In this document: piece by piece, positions 51,983 through 60,976 of the stretch
Numbering within the stretch: position 1 is the stretch's first letter
Layout: every line of letters begins with the position of its first letter
Assembly: GCA_051654865.1 (NCBI GenBank)
Contig: JBOFYV010000103.1
Location: 1 to 64,000, forward strand
Direction of reading: 5' to 3'
DNA from: JBOFOR01 sp051654865
Lineage (GTDB): Bacteria; Bacillota; Clostridia; Peptostreptococcales; Peptostreptococcaceae
DNA: 64,000 nucleotides
Made by a program: the position numbers and the translations under genes
Notes under the pieces: generated by a model
Seen by the model: the letters and a program-made list of their open reading frames with translations, nothing else
Told to the model about the DNA's origin: nothing
Databases searched by the model: none

Positions 51983-53059
51983 TTAAGCATCTAACTCGCT
52001 ATCATGATTTGAGCTTTCCATCCCAGCTTGAGATTCGCTCTTTATGTCTATTTTCCAGTTAGTAAGTTTAGCTGCAAGTCTAGCATTTTGCCCTTCTTTA
52101 CCTATAGCTAACGATAATTGGTAATCAGGTACTACTACTAATGCAGATTTTTCTTCTTCATTAACTTCTACCTTAACAACCTTTGATGGACTAAGTGCTG
52201 CACATATAAATTCAGATGGGTCATCACTGTATTTTATTATGTCTATTTTTTCGTCTCCAAGTTCATCAACTATGTTTTTAACTCTTGAACCTTTAGGACC
52301 AACACAAGCCCCTATTGGATCTATCTTTTCGTCTACTGACTTAACTGCCATCTTAGTTCTAGAACCAGCTTCTCTAGCTATAGATTTTATTTGAACTATA
52401 CCTTCAAATATTTCAGGTACTTCAAATTCAAATAATCTCTTAACTAAACCTGGATGACTTCTAGATACTACTATTTGAGGTCCTTTATTAGTTTTCTTTA
52501 CTTCTAGTATATAAACCTTTATTTTTTGACCAGCTCTGTAATGTTCTCCTTGCATTTGCTCTGTAGCAGTCATCACAGCTTCTATTCTACCTAAGTTTAC
52601 GTATACTATGTTTTTATTTACTCTAGCTACTTCACCTGTAACTATTTCATTTTCTTTGTCTATAAATTCTTTGTATACTATTTCTCTTTCAGCTTCTCTT
52701 ATTCTTTGAACAACAACTTGCTTAGCTGTTTGAGCTGCTATTCTTCCGAAGTCCTTAGGAGTAACCTCATTTTCTATTATATCACCTAATTCATAGTTAG
52801 GGCTTATTTCTCTTGCATCTTTAAGCTCTATTTCTAAGAATGTATCATATAAATCCGATTCATCAACTACAACTCTTTGAGAGAATACTTTTATGTCTCC
52901 TCTTTCTCTATCGAACTCAACTCTTACGTTTTGAGCTGAACCAAAGTTTTTCTTGTATGCTGTAAGTAATGCTTGCTCTAAAGTGTCTATTAGAGTTTCT
53001 TTGTCTATACCTCTATCCTTTTCTAATTCATCTAATGCTTCCATAAATTCATGATTCAT
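51983..53059 (-). CDS. nusA: Transcription termination/antitermination factor NusA
   Basis: Binds RNA polymerase and nascent RNA, promoting pausing and intrinsic termination. The 358-residue protein has an N-terminal polymerase-binding domain (about 1-125), an S1 domain (about 130-200, GEVARVNKNIVYVNLG) and two KH domains with GACVGPKGSRVKNIV near 255 and LAIGKEGQNARLAAKL near 322. It lacks the C-terminal acidic repeats of E. coli NusA, as expected for Firmicutes. An upstream in-frame GTG lies in the ribosome binding site, so the ATG at 53059 after GGAGGAT is used. Its operon leader contains a likely NusA-responsive terminator. Confidence 0.96.
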   Translation of the reverse strand: MNHEFMEALDELEKDRGIDKETLIDTLEQALLTAYKKNFGSAQNVRVEFDRERGDIKVFSQRVVVDESDLYDTFLEIELKDAREISPNYELGDIIENEVTPKDFGRIAAQTAKQVVVQRIREAEREIVYKEFIDKENEIVTGEVARVNKNIVYVNLGRIEAVMTATEQMQGEHYRAGQKIKVYILEVKKTNKGPQIVVSRSHPGLVKRLFEFEVPEIFEGIVQIKSIAREAGSRTKMAVKSVDEKIDPIGACVGPKGSRVKNIVDELGDEKIDIIKYSDDPSEFICAALSPSKVVKVEVNEEEKSALVVVPDYQLSLAIGKEGQNARLAAKLTNWKIDIKSESQAGMESSNHDSELDA

Positions 53060-53088
53060 TTTTATATCCTCCACAATTTATACTACCA

Positions 53089-53550
53089 CTAAAACTTGAT
53101 TGCTAATCTTATTAAAGCAACTTCTTTTTTAGTGAAATCAACTTCATCTTCATCTATTTTAACTCTTATATTATTATCTTCAGTTAAACCAACTAGTTCT
53201 CCTTCGAATTGCTTAGAACCGTTCCATGGCTTATATAATTTTATTTCAACGTCTCTTCCTGCGTATCTTACAAAATCTTTGTCTTTTTTAAGTGGTCTAT
53301 CAAGTCCTGGTGATGATACTTCTAAGAAATAATTATCCTTTATAGGATCTTTTACATCTAAAACTTCACTTAAAGCTCTACTTACTTCTTCACAATCACT
53401 TAGAGATATTCCACCTTCTTTATCTAAGAAAACTCTTAAGTAGTATTCTCCAGCTTCTTTAACGTATTCTACGTCTACTATTTCAATGTTACGTGGGTCA
53501 GTTATCTCCGCCACCATCGATTCTATTGTAGCTTCTATACTCTTTTTCAT
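53089..53550 (-). CDS. rimP: Ribosome maturation factor RimP
   Basis: Supports assembly of the small ribosomal subunit. The 153-residue protein has the two-domain RimP fold: an N-terminal alpha/beta domain with VDVEYVKEAGEYYLRVFLDK and the diagnostic VSSPGLDRPLKK near 80, and a C-terminal SH3-like barrel. It is the first gene of the rimP-nusA-rnpM-ylxQ-infB-rbfA-nrnA-truB-ribF unit. GGAGGG precedes the ATG. Its leader is about 95 bases long and contains a terminator-like hairpin 30 bases before the ribosome binding site. Confidence 0.95.
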   Translation of the reverse strand: MKKSIEATIESMVAEITDPRNIEIVDVEYVKEAGEYYLRVFLDKEGGISLSDCEEVSRALSEVLDVKDPIKDNYFLEVSSPGLDRPLKKDKDFVRYAGRDVEIKLYKPWNGSKQFEGELVGLTEDNNIRVKIDEDEVDFTKKEVALIRLAIKF

Positions 53551-53581
53551 TTTGTTCCCTCCTATTCAGTTGTAAAATTTA

Positions 53582-53618
53582 TTAAAACAAAAGAGTGAGC
53601 ACATTCGGTCTCACTCTT
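53582..53618 (-). terminator. Intrinsic-terminator-like hairpin in the rimP-nusA operon leader (attenuator)
   Basis: On the minus strand AAGAGTGAG and CTCACTCTT (9 bp, 10-base loop) are followed by TTGTTTTAAT. It lies between a clear promoter (53678-53650) and the rimP start, so it can only act on the operon's own leader or on read-through from the glycan operon. Bacillus subtilis nusA is reported to be autoregulated by attenuation at such a leader terminator. Confidence 0.6.
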
Positions 53619-53649
53619 AGTTTTTGCATAATATACTATTTTATATACT

Positions 53650-53678
53650 ATCATACCATAGATTAGTTTTTATTGCAA
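53650..53678 (-). promoter_or_regulatory. Sigma-A promoter of the rimP-nusA-infB operon
   Basis: TTGCAA (53678-53673), a 17-base spacer ending in TGG and TATGAT (53655-53650) on the minus strand, about 100 bases before rimP and upstream of the leader hairpin. Confidence 0.6.
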
Positions 53679-53723
53679 ATTTTTTACTAATTAGAGTATT
53701 GACATTTGGGCTTTGTGTACTTT

Positions 53724-55262
53724 TTAGTTATTAATTTTATTTTTAAATTTATTTAATATATAAATACTCTCGTCTATCTTTAATATTATATTCATTATTC
53801 CATATACTATTATACCTATTCCTACAGATAGAAAAATTGAAATACCTTCATATATAAATCCCTCTGATATTTCAACTAAAATTTTATAATATAAAATGTA
53901 AACACTTAATCCCATAATAAAAGATGATATCACTACTTTTATACTCGTATTTATTATTTTGTCTTGTCCAAAATAGATTATCTTCTTTTTTAGGCTCATA
54001 AATAGTATGACTATACATACTATTGAAGATAAACTTGTTCCTAATGCTAACCCTTGATATCCAAATTTTCTTATCAATATAAAGTTAAATAATATATTAA
54101 TTATTATTGTAACAATACCATTTATCATTGGTGTTTTGGTATCCTTTAAAGAATAAAATACTTTACTTAAAATATCTCTAAGTCCATATGCTACCATGCC
54201 GATTGAATACATTGCAAGAGAGGTTGCAGTCATAACAGTTGCTCTACTATCAAAGGCTCCTCTTTCAAACAAAAGTTTTACAATAGGTTGTGCTAATATA
54301 ATTGCACCTACTGATATAGGTATTACAAGTATTATAATTATATTTACATACTTACTAACTAAATAGCTAAATGTACTTTTGTCATCTTCTGCATATATTT
54401 TAGATAAATTAGGATATATTACTGCTGTTAATGTTGTTATAAAAAGTCCCATAACAAATAGATTTAACTTGTTAGCATAATTTAATGATGAAACTGCACC
54501 TTCCATAAGTGTAGATGCAAAAGTTCTATCTATCATAGCATTTATTTGATTGACAGATATACCTATAAATACAGGTAATACTAGCCATATAATTTGACTT
54601 ATATATTCATCTTTTATATTTATCTTAAACTTATACTTAAACCCTTTTTTTATTGCAAATGGGTACTGAAATATAAATTGAGATGCCATTGCTATTAAGG
54701 TGCCTATAGGAAGTGTATATACGCCATATTTAAAACTAGATAAAATAGATATTATTATTATAATATTGAAAGGTATACCACTTAAACCAGGTATTAAAAA
54801 ACTTTCTTTAGCTTGTAGGTAAGAGGTTATTAAATTTTTTGTGCAAATAAATATTCCACCAGATAACATAATCCTTGTAAATTGTACTGTAAGTTTAAAC
54901 TCTTCTTCTTTGAATCCCATTGCAAACAACTTAACTATAGGCTCTGTACATATAGCACATATAATAGATATAATTAAACTTACCACTAGTACCAAGTTGA
55001 GTATATTACTTGAAAACTCCCTCGCTCTATTAGTTCCAAACTTTTCTTCATTTTCATAGTAAAGAGGAATAAAAGTTGTTGCAATAGCCATTCCAATTAA
55101 ATCAAAGATTAATATAGGTATATTCATAGATGTTATATACACATCACTATATATACTTGCTCCGTAAACACTTCCTAATACTAACTCTCTACCAAACCCT
55201 AAAATTTTAGATATAATAGTTATTATCATAAGTCCAATTGTTACTTTTGCTATCTTATTCAT
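53724..55262 (-). CDS. MurJ/MviN-family lipid flippase, last gene of the glycan operon
   Basis: A 512-residue MOP-superfamily protein with about fourteen membrane helices. The opening KVTIGLMIITIISKILGFGR and DVYITSMNIP are typical of MurJ, the lipid II flippase. The ATG at 55262 is chosen over one three codons upstream; it overlaps the polymerase gene by eight bases. Context argues for another cargo: it closes an operon that has a polymerase and sugar-lipid enzymes but no Wzx, so it probably flips the undecaprenyl-linked glycan unit. A housekeeping MurJ role remains possible; a count of MurJ paralogues in the genome would help. It lies 105 bases before the leader terminator of the rimP operon. 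Confidence 0.85.
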   Translation of the reverse strand: MNKIAKVTIGLMIITIISKILGFGRELVLGSVYGASIYSDVYITSMNIPILIFDLIGMAIATTFIPLYYENEEKFGTNRAREFSSNILNLVLVVSLIISIICAICTEPIVKLFAMGFKEEEFKLTVQFTRIMLSGGIFICTKNLITSYLQAKESFLIPGLSGIPFNIIIIISILSSFKYGVYTLPIGTLIAMASQFIFQYPFAIKKGFKYKFKINIKDEYISQIIWLVLPVFIGISVNQINAMIDRTFASTLMEGAVSSLNYANKLNLFVMGLFITTLTAVIYPNLSKIYAEDDKSTFSYLVSKYVNIIIILVIPISVGAIILAQPIVKLLFERGAFDSRATVMTATSLAMYSIGMVAYGLRDILSKVFYSLKDTKTPMINGIVTIIINILFNFILIRKFGYQGLALGTSLSSIVCIVILFMSLKKKIIYFGQDKIINTSIKVVISSFIMGLSVYILYYKILVEISEGFIYEGISIFLSVGIGIIVYGIMNIILKIDESIYILNKFKNKINN

Positions 55263-56565
55263 TTTTATCATTCCCTATACGCTTTTTCTTTTTATAATCA
55301 ACATATATTCCTACTATTAATATCATCATAGGTGATATCTTACTTCTATGTCTCATCGCTGTTCCAAAATTTGCAGTCCCCCATCCAAACATCACATACA
55401 CAAGTACAATTATACAAATTATGGCTATCTTTATACTTTTGCTTTGATTATCTTCACATTTCATTTTTAGTATATAATTAACCATAAAGTACATAATGAA
55501 ATATTGAGGAATTGCATCTATTATTAATGCAATAATAGTTCCAACATCTTTAACTTGCCAAGGTAGAGGTGCTATAGAAAACATTAAAAATCTATATGGT
55601 GTTTGAATAATTAAATCTATTAAGTTTTTTGGTGTTTGAGTAACATAAGCTGTGTTACCTGCTACATACTGTCCTTTTTCTAGTACATCAGTTATATTTT
55701 CTATACCATTAAACTTCTCTAATAATGGACTAAGTAGCCCACTATAAAATAAAATAGCCAACATACCAATTATAATAGTTAGAGAAATTGGATTTAACTT
55801 TATTTTATTTGTAGATTTTTTATATGCAATGAATAGACCTATATATAATAGTAAGATAACAACCATACCAGAATGAAACATTGTTGCAATAAGTGAACTT
55901 AAAATAGCAAACATAAAGTTTTTAAACTTAGTATTTTTAAAATACTCCAACATATGATATAGGGATATGATAAAGAATAGTTGAATAGGAGTTTCTCTTA
56001 ATACTGTTATAGAAAATATGAAATTTATAGGCAATACTATGCTTATTAGAATAACATTATTTATGATTTTTTCATCATTAATTAATATCTTTCCAATTTT
56101 ATAAATATATCTAATTTGAATTATTGAAGCTAATAATACCAAACAATTTATTAATTCTATGTGTTCACCAAATACATAATATACCATAGATATTATTCTA
56201 CTAAAAAAATTAACATCTCCAGCAAATAGCAATTCTATAAAATTATCTGTATTACCTAATAGATTTATAGCATGTCCATTGTATCCTATCCAATCATTAC
56301 CACCCATAGGAAGGCTTTTGTATTTAGCTTGATATATCATTAATAAAAACTTAATTAACATAATCATTATAAATAGTATCTGACTTTTTTTGTTACTTAA
56401 ATATTTAACATTTAATCCTACTAAAATCCAAATAGGACTTATAAAAATTAGTACTGGAAATACAGGTATCTGCCAAAATATACTTACTAAAATACTTAAA
56501 ATTAACAAAAGAGATGAAATAATTATACTTTGGCTTATATACTCTCTACGTTGTAATATCATCAT
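55255..56565 (-). CDS. Wzy/EpsG-like polysaccharide polymerase
   Basis: A 436-residue membrane protein with ten or more hydrophobic segments and a large external loop near 95-125 (SLPMGGNDWIGYNGHAINLL, 20 residues). The segment MFHSGMVVILLLYIGL recalls the HP/HS motif of EpsG-type and Wzy-type polymerases, and there is the usual acidic-aromatic loop composition. Such enzymes join undecaprenyl-linked repeat units on the outer face of the membrane. Polymerases are too divergent for a firm family call, but length, topology and position between glycosyltransferases and a flippase support it. GGAAGGG precedes the tandem ATG codons. Confidence 0.65.
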   Translation of the reverse strand: MMILQRREYISQSIIISSLLLILSILVSIFWQIPVFPVLIFISPIWILVGLNVKYLSNKKSQILFIMIMLIKFLLMIYQAKYKSLPMGGNDWIGYNGHAINLLGNTDNFIELLFAGDVNFFSRIISMVYYVFGEHIELINCLVLLASIIQIRYIYKIGKILINDEKIINNVILISIVLPINFIFSITVLRETPIQLFFIISLYHMLEYFKNTKFKNFMFAILSSLIATMFHSGMVVILLLYIGLFIAYKKSTNKIKLNPISLTIIIGMLAILFYSGLLSPLLEKFNGIENITDVLEKGQYVAGNTAYVTQTPKNLIDLIIQTPYRFLMFSIAPLPWQVKDVGTIIALIIDAIPQYFIMYFMVNYILKMKCEDNQSKSIKIAIICIIVLVYVMFGWGTANFGTAMRHRSKISPMMILIVGIYVDYKKKKRIGNDKNE

Positions 56566-56581
56566 ATCCCTTCCTAACTAT

Positions 56582-57394
56582 TTATCTTTTAGACGATAAT
56601 ATGAATTTAACTATATCTATTATATCTATCCTATTTTTTTCAAAATCATCTTTGCTCAAGCTTTGTATCTTTACTTCTTCTTCCCTTATTTTTTCTATTT
56701 CTTCTTTTAAATTTACTTTAGGTTTATTTTCTCCTACTTCATTTCTAAAGGTTCTTGATAAAATAACACAATTAGATCCTAACCTATAATGTTCTGCTAG
56801 TATTTTTTCTGATGGAAGTATTCCTTCTCCTATTTTAGCCATACCTCCGAATCCAAATGGAAGATTTGCTTTTTTTATAACCTCTGATAAATACTCAACA
56901 AGGCCTCCACTTAGTAATTCAAACATAAAATCTAGTTGCATACCTATATGCATATCATTTAAGCCTATATAAATTTCATCAATTCCTTCTACCTTTACTA
57001 TGTTATTTATTCTTGCTAATGACTGAGGAGTTTCTAATAATAAACTAACTTTAGCTCTTTTATTAACCATATTTATAAAATCTTTTACTTCATACTCATC
57101 AACTATCATCGGTAGCATTACAATATCAGCACCTGCATCTATAACACTATCTACTTCAGCTTTTGTATTTTTATGCATAGGATTTACTCTTACTAAAAGT
57201 TCAGCTTTTTTTACTACTTCCCTTACTTTAATTACATCCTCAACCGTATTATTTGATATAAGTGTATCTCTTCCTCTTTGTCTTTCTCTTTTGTTTATAT
57301 ATTCTAAATCTACGAAAATTCTATCTATTCCTATTTCTTCAGCTTCTTTTATCATATCGATATCAGTTGTAAGTAACATAAGTTTCATACTCAT
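56582..57394 (-). CDS. HpcH/HpaI-type aldolase / citrate-lyase-like enzyme in the glycan operon
   Basis: A 270-residue TIM-barrel protein of the phosphoenolpyruvate/pyruvate superfamily. Visible features are FVDLEYINKRERQRGRDTL near 28, LVRVNPMHKNT near 68, DAGADIVMLPMI near 88, VSLLLETPQSLARINNIV near 120 (metal-binding Glu), and IGLNDMHIGMQLD near 145 (metal-binding Asp). These are the usual Glu/Asp metal ligands of HpaI aldolases and citrate-lyase beta subunits. It probably makes or breaks a C-C bond next to a carboxylate, using pyruvate, PEP or an acyl-CoA. In a glycan operon this may supply an unusual sugar acid or a pyruvyl-type decoration; the role is inferred. Confidence 0.75.
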   Translation of the reverse strand: MSMKLMLLTTDIDMIKEAEEIGIDRIFVDLEYINKRERQRGRDTLISNNTVEDVIKVREVVKKAELLVRVNPMHKNTKAEVDSVIDAGADIVMLPMIVDEYEVKDFINMVNKRAKVSLLLETPQSLARINNIVKVEGIDEIYIGLNDMHIGMQLDFMFELLSGGLVEYLSEVIKKANLPFGFGGMAKIGEGILPSEKILAEHYRLGSNCVILSRTFRNEVGENKPKVNLKEEIEKIREEEVKIQSLSKDDFEKNRIDIIDIVKFILSSKR

Positions 57395-57395
57395 T

Positions 57396-58556
57396 TTAAT
57401 TCACCCTACTTTTAAGAAATATATTCAGTCTGTCTATATATATGTTGTTTAACATATTGTTCCTTTCAAAATTCTCCTCAACCATCTTTCTTCCATTTTC
57501 ACCTAACATACTACACTTACTTGGATTATTCTTTAGATTTTCCATAGCATTGTATAGTGCTGTATAACTAGCTTTTTCTACTAATACACCTGTTACACCA
57601 TCTAATACTGCTTCTGAAGCACCTGGTATATTCGTGGTTATAACAGGTAAACCCATAGCAGAAGCTTCTTGAGCCACCATACTAAAACCTTCTCTATAAC
57701 TTGGATGTACAACTATATCAATAGCTGACATATATTTATTTACATTCTTTATATGACCACAATAAACTATGTTTTCACATTGCTTGCTCCACTGTAATAG
57801 TTCTTTATCAATAGAGTCATCTTTAAACAAATCTCCAATTAACATAAGAGCCACATCATCATATTTACTACTTAAATCCCTAAATGCTTTTAGTAGCTCG
57901 TTTGATCCTTTATCTTTTCTAATACTGCCTATATATCCAAAAACCACTTTTCCTGTAATACCTAAGCTTTGTCTATAGTTATCTCTATAATCTATTTTTA
58001 TATCTTCATTGTATTTGCTTAAATCTACTCCAATAGTCCCTCCCTTACCTAGTACTTTATACTTACTTGGCTTGCTAAGTTTTTCATTTATTGCAAACTC
58101 CATATTTTTATTACTAGCAGGTCTTATTTGAGTAGATAGTATACAGATCAACTTCTCTATACTTTTAAATATAAATCTTTTAATTCCACTAAACCCGACA
58201 TATCTAATACCCCATTGACAATAAACTCTTATAGGAACCCTAGCTAAAAAAGCTGCAACAGATGCATATAAAGCTGCATTAGGTGTACAATACTGAACCA
58301 TATCATAACTTTCATTTTTAAAGACTTTGTACATTTGATATATTGCTTTTATTGAGTTCATAACACTTACATTTCTCTCCATTTTTACATTTATGCAGTT
58401 AAAATCATTTGAATTTACTTCATAAAACTCTTGGTTCATATCACACATTATAGATACATCAAAGCCTTTCTTATTTAAATACTTTGCTGATGGTATTATG
58501 AACGCATTCATTGTGCTCATAACAGTACTCACTATACATAGTTTTATTTTACTCAT
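57396..58556 (-). CDS. Glycosyltransferase family 4 (GT-B)
   Basis: A 386-residue retaining glycosyltransferase acting at the cytoplasmic face on lipid-linked sugar. The N-terminal acceptor domain contains STVMSTMNAFIIPSAKYLNK and a VQYCTPNAALYA strand. The C-terminal donor domain carries GYIGSIRKDKGSNELLKAF near 210 and the GT4 signature VVHPSYREGFSMVAQEASAM near 290, with the paired glutamates of the EX7E motif, then LPVITTNIPGA. With PglA-like placement after the bacillosamine genes, it may add the second sugar to diNAcBac-PP-undecaprenol; the donor is not predictable. It overlaps the aminotransferase gene by eight bases and has a one-base gap to the aldolase gene. Confidence 0.85.
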   Translation of the reverse strand: MSKIKLCIVSTVMSTMNAFIIPSAKYLNKKGFDVSIMCDMNQEFYEVNSNDFNCINVKMERNVSVMNSIKAIYQMYKVFKNESYDMVQYCTPNAALYASVAAFLARVPIRVYCQWGIRYVGFSGIKRFIFKSIEKLICILSTQIRPASNKNMEFAINEKLSKPSKYKVLGKGGTIGVDLSKYNEDIKIDYRDNYRQSLGITGKVVFGYIGSIRKDKGSNELLKAFRDLSSKYDDVALMLIGDLFKDDSIDKELLQWSKQCENIVYCGHIKNVNKYMSAIDIVVHPSYREGFSMVAQEASAMGLPVITTNIPGASEAVLDGVTGVLVEKASYTALYNAMENLKNNPSKCSMLGENGRKMVEENFERNNMLNNIYIDRLNIFLKSRVN

Positions 58557-59709
58557 TGTTCATATCACTTCTTGACAATACTGTATTTTTTACAATATCT
58601 ATAACTCTCAATATATCATTTGTACTTAATTTAGTATCTGAAGGTAAGCATACGCCTCTATTAAATAAATCTTGCGCTACACTTATATCTTGATTTGTTG
58701 TAAAGAACTTATATTTTTCAAAGAATGGTTGTAAATGAAGAGGTTTCCATACTGGTCTTGATTCGATATTTTCCTTTTCTAAATTCAATATTATATCTAA
58801 TGGTTTTATATTATATCCTGGTTTAATAGTTATTACAGATAGCCAATAGTTTGGCTCACCATAATCACATATATTCATCATTTCTATACATTCTAATTCA
58901 CTAAAGCCACGTTTATAGATTTCATAGATTTCTTTTTTCTTAGCTATTCTATCATCTAAAACTTTCACCTGTCCTCTGCCTATACCTGCAACAATATTAC
59001 TCATTCTATAATTAAAACCTACATCTTTATGTTCATAATGCCTTTCATTTTCTCTAGATTGAGTTGCCCAAAATAAAGACTTTTTAGTGTACTCATTATT
59101 GTTAGACACTAGCATTCCTCCACCAGAAGTAGTTATTATCTTATTTCCATTAAAAGAAAATATACCTATATCACCTAATGTTCCACTTTTCTTCTCTTTA
59201 TAGGTTGCTCCTAGAGACTCTGCTGCATCTTCTAATATTGGTACATTATACTTATTACAGACTTCTCTTAATTTATCATAATCGGCACTTTGACCATAAA
59301 GATTTACTATTACCACAGCCTTTGGCATTCTTTTATCATTTTTTGCACCTTCAAAAGCCATCTCTAATGCTATTGGACACATATTCCACGTTTTATAATC
59401 TGAATCAATAAAAACAGGTTCTGCCCCTTGATAAATTATAGGATTTGCACTTGCTGAAAAAGTAAGACTTGAACAAAATACAACATCTCCTACTCCAACA
59501 CCTAAAGCTTTTAAACCTAAATGTATTGCACTAGTTCCACTAACTAAAGCAGTAGAATATTTTATACCTGTGTATTTACATATATCTTCTTCAAAATCAC
59601 TTACATTTGGACCTAAGGGAGCTACCCAATTAGTTTCAAATGCTTCATTAATATATCGTAACTCTTCTCCTGACATATGTGGCGAAGATAAATATATCTT
59701 ATTACTCAT
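58549..59709 (-). CDS. DegT/DnrJ/EryC1/StrS aminotransferase (PglE-like)
   Basis: A PLP-dependent sugar aminotransferase of 386 residues. It most likely converts a UDP-4-keto-6-deoxy-GlcNAc made by the dehydratase at 61-62 kb into the 4-amino sugar. Key features are YLSSPHMSGEELRYINEAF at the N-terminus, the cofactor region SGTSAIHLGLKAL near 62, EDAAESLGATYKEKKSGTLG near 165 and the Schiff-base lysine in FSFNGNKIITTSGGGML near 190. A GTG three codons upstream lies within the site AAGGGGTG, so the ATG at 59709 is used. It overlaps the acetyltransferase gene by eight bases. The PglE assignment rests on neighbours as well as sequence. Confidence 0.85.
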   Translation of the reverse strand: MSNKIYLSSPHMSGEELRYINEAFETNWVAPLGPNVSDFEEDICKYTGIKYSTALVSGTSAIHLGLKALGVGVGDVVFCSSLTFSASANPIIYQGAEPVFIDSDYKTWNMCPIALEMAFEGAKNDKRMPKAVVIVNLYGQSADYDKLREVCNKYNVPILEDAAESLGATYKEKKSGTLGDIGIFSFNGNKIITTSGGGMLVSNNNEYTKKSLFWATQSRENERHYEHKDVGFNYRMSNIVAGIGRGQVKVLDDRIAKKKEIYEIYKRGFSELECIEMMNICDYGEPNYWLSVITIKPGYNIKPLDIILNLEKENIESRPVWKPLHLQPFFEKYKFFTTNQDISVAQDLFNRGVCLPSDTKLSTNDILRVIDIVKNTVLSRSDMNNE

Positions 59710-60340
59710 ATTTATCACCCCTTATTATTCTAGTAGGAGTACCAACAGCTGTAACATTCGAAGTAATATTTTTTATAACAACACTTCCTGCACCTATGAT
59801 ACTATTTTGACCTATAGTTTTATATTGTATAATTGTTGAATTTGCACCTATATGACATCCTTCTCCTATATTAACACCGCCACACAACGTTGCTCCTGGA
59901 GATATATGACTAAAACTACCAATAATATTATCATGTTCAATTATTGCGCCTGTATTTATAATTACATGAGAACCTATAGTGCTATTTGCATTTATAACAG
60001 CTTTAGGCATAATAACACTACCATTATCTATATAAACATCCTTTCCTATAATTGCACTTGGATGAATTGCAGTTAAGTATCTAAGCTCCTTGAAATTTAA
60101 AGCTATTTTTCTTCTAACTTCATTATTACCTATTGTAATTATGAAAAATGTATTTTCATCATTATAGATTCTTACATTATCAATTCTATCTAAAACTTTG
60201 TATCCTCTAAATTCGCATAAGTCCAAGTTATCATCTAGCAAACCTTTTATCTTAATATCATAACCTGTAGCTATCATATTCTCTAATATATCTAAAACTA
60301 CAGAACAATGTCCACCTGCTCCCATTGCAATAACATTCAT
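59702..60340 (-). CDS. NeuD/PglD-family sugar O/N-acetyltransferase
   Basis: A 212-residue enzyme with two domains. The N-terminal Rossmann-like part (about 1-75, beginning MNVIAMGAGGHCSVVLDIL) binds the UDP-sugar. The C-terminal left-handed beta helix (about 90-205) is built from hexapeptide repeats such as IIGKDV, VIMPKA and TIGSHV. The likely catalytic base is His 136 in GAIIEHDNIIG, the position used in PglD. It would acetylate the 4-amino group made by the adjacent aminotransferase, giving UDP-N,N'-diacetylbacillosamine. It is packed tightly between the aminotransferase and phosphoglycosyl transferase genes (11-base gap upstream). Confidence 0.85.
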   Translation of the reverse strand: MNVIAMGAGGHCSVVLDILENMIATGYDIKIKGLLDDNLDLCEFRGYKVLDRIDNVRIYNDENTFFIITIGNNEVRRKIALNFKELRYLTAIHPSAIIGKDVYIDNGSVIMPKAVINANSTIGSHVIINTGAIIEHDNIIGSFSHISPGATLCGGVNIGEGCHIGANSTIIQYKTIGQNSIIGAGSVVIKNITSNVTAVGTPTRIIRGDKYE

Positions 60341-60351
60341 ATAATCACATC

Positions 60352-60954
60352 CTAATTTTCACCATTAAATTTTTGCATTGTAGCATTACCGTCTTGATTT
60401 ATATCATCTTTTTTCAACACTTTTTTAAAGGTTTTTAAAAGAATCTTAAAATCTAAAAATAAATTTTGATTATCCACATAGTTAACATCTAAATCAAACC
60501 TTTCTCTAAAACTTAAATTATTTCTACCATTAACTTGAGATAATCCAGTTATACCAGGTCTAACCTCATGGCGTCGCCATTGATGATTTGAGTACAAATC
60601 TTTATACTCTACTAACAAAGGTCTCGGACCAACTAAACTCATATCTCCTTTTAATACATTTATAAGTTCTGGGAGCTCATCTAAACTAGTACTTCTCAAT
60701 TTTTTTCCAAAATAAGTTAATCTTTCTTCATCTGATAATACATTCCCAAAGTTATCATATGCATCTATCATAGTTCTAAATTTAATCATCTTAAATACTT
60801 TTCCGTCTCTACCAATTCTCTCTTGAATAAAAAAAACTGGCGATCCTAGTTTTTTCCTAACTAAAATAGCAATTCCTAATAATATAGGTGAAATTAATAT
60901 TAATCCTACAGAAGAAGCTACTATATCAATAAATCGTTTTGAAATTTTTTGCAC
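60352..60954 (-). CDS. Monotopic phosphoglycosyl transferase (PglC-like)
   Basis: Transfers a sugar 1-phosphate to undecaprenyl phosphate and so starts the glycan. The 200-residue length equals that of Campylobacter PglC. The N-terminal hydrophobic segment contains the Ser22-Pro23 pair expected for a re-entrant membrane helix. The catalytic dyad Asp92-Glu93 lies in RSTSLDELPELINVLKGDMS, and LVGPRPLLVEY and RPGITGLSQVNGR follow. A GTG at 60954 starts the gene after GGAGG. Absence of a polytopic N-terminal domain separates it from WbaP-type enzymes. In this context the donor is likely UDP-diNAcBac. Confidence 0.88.
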   Translation of the reverse strand: MQKISKRFIDIVASSVGLILISPILLGIAILVRKKLGSPVFFIQERIGRDGKVFKMIKFRTMIDAYDNFGNVLSDEERLTYFGKKLRSTSLDELPELINVLKGDMSLVGPRPLLVEYKDLYSNHQWRRHEVRPGITGLSQVNGRNNLSFRERFDLDVNYVDNQNLFLDFKILLKTFKKVLKKDDINQDGNATMQKFNGEN

Positions 60955-60976
60955 TCTTTATTTTACCTCCCAGTCT

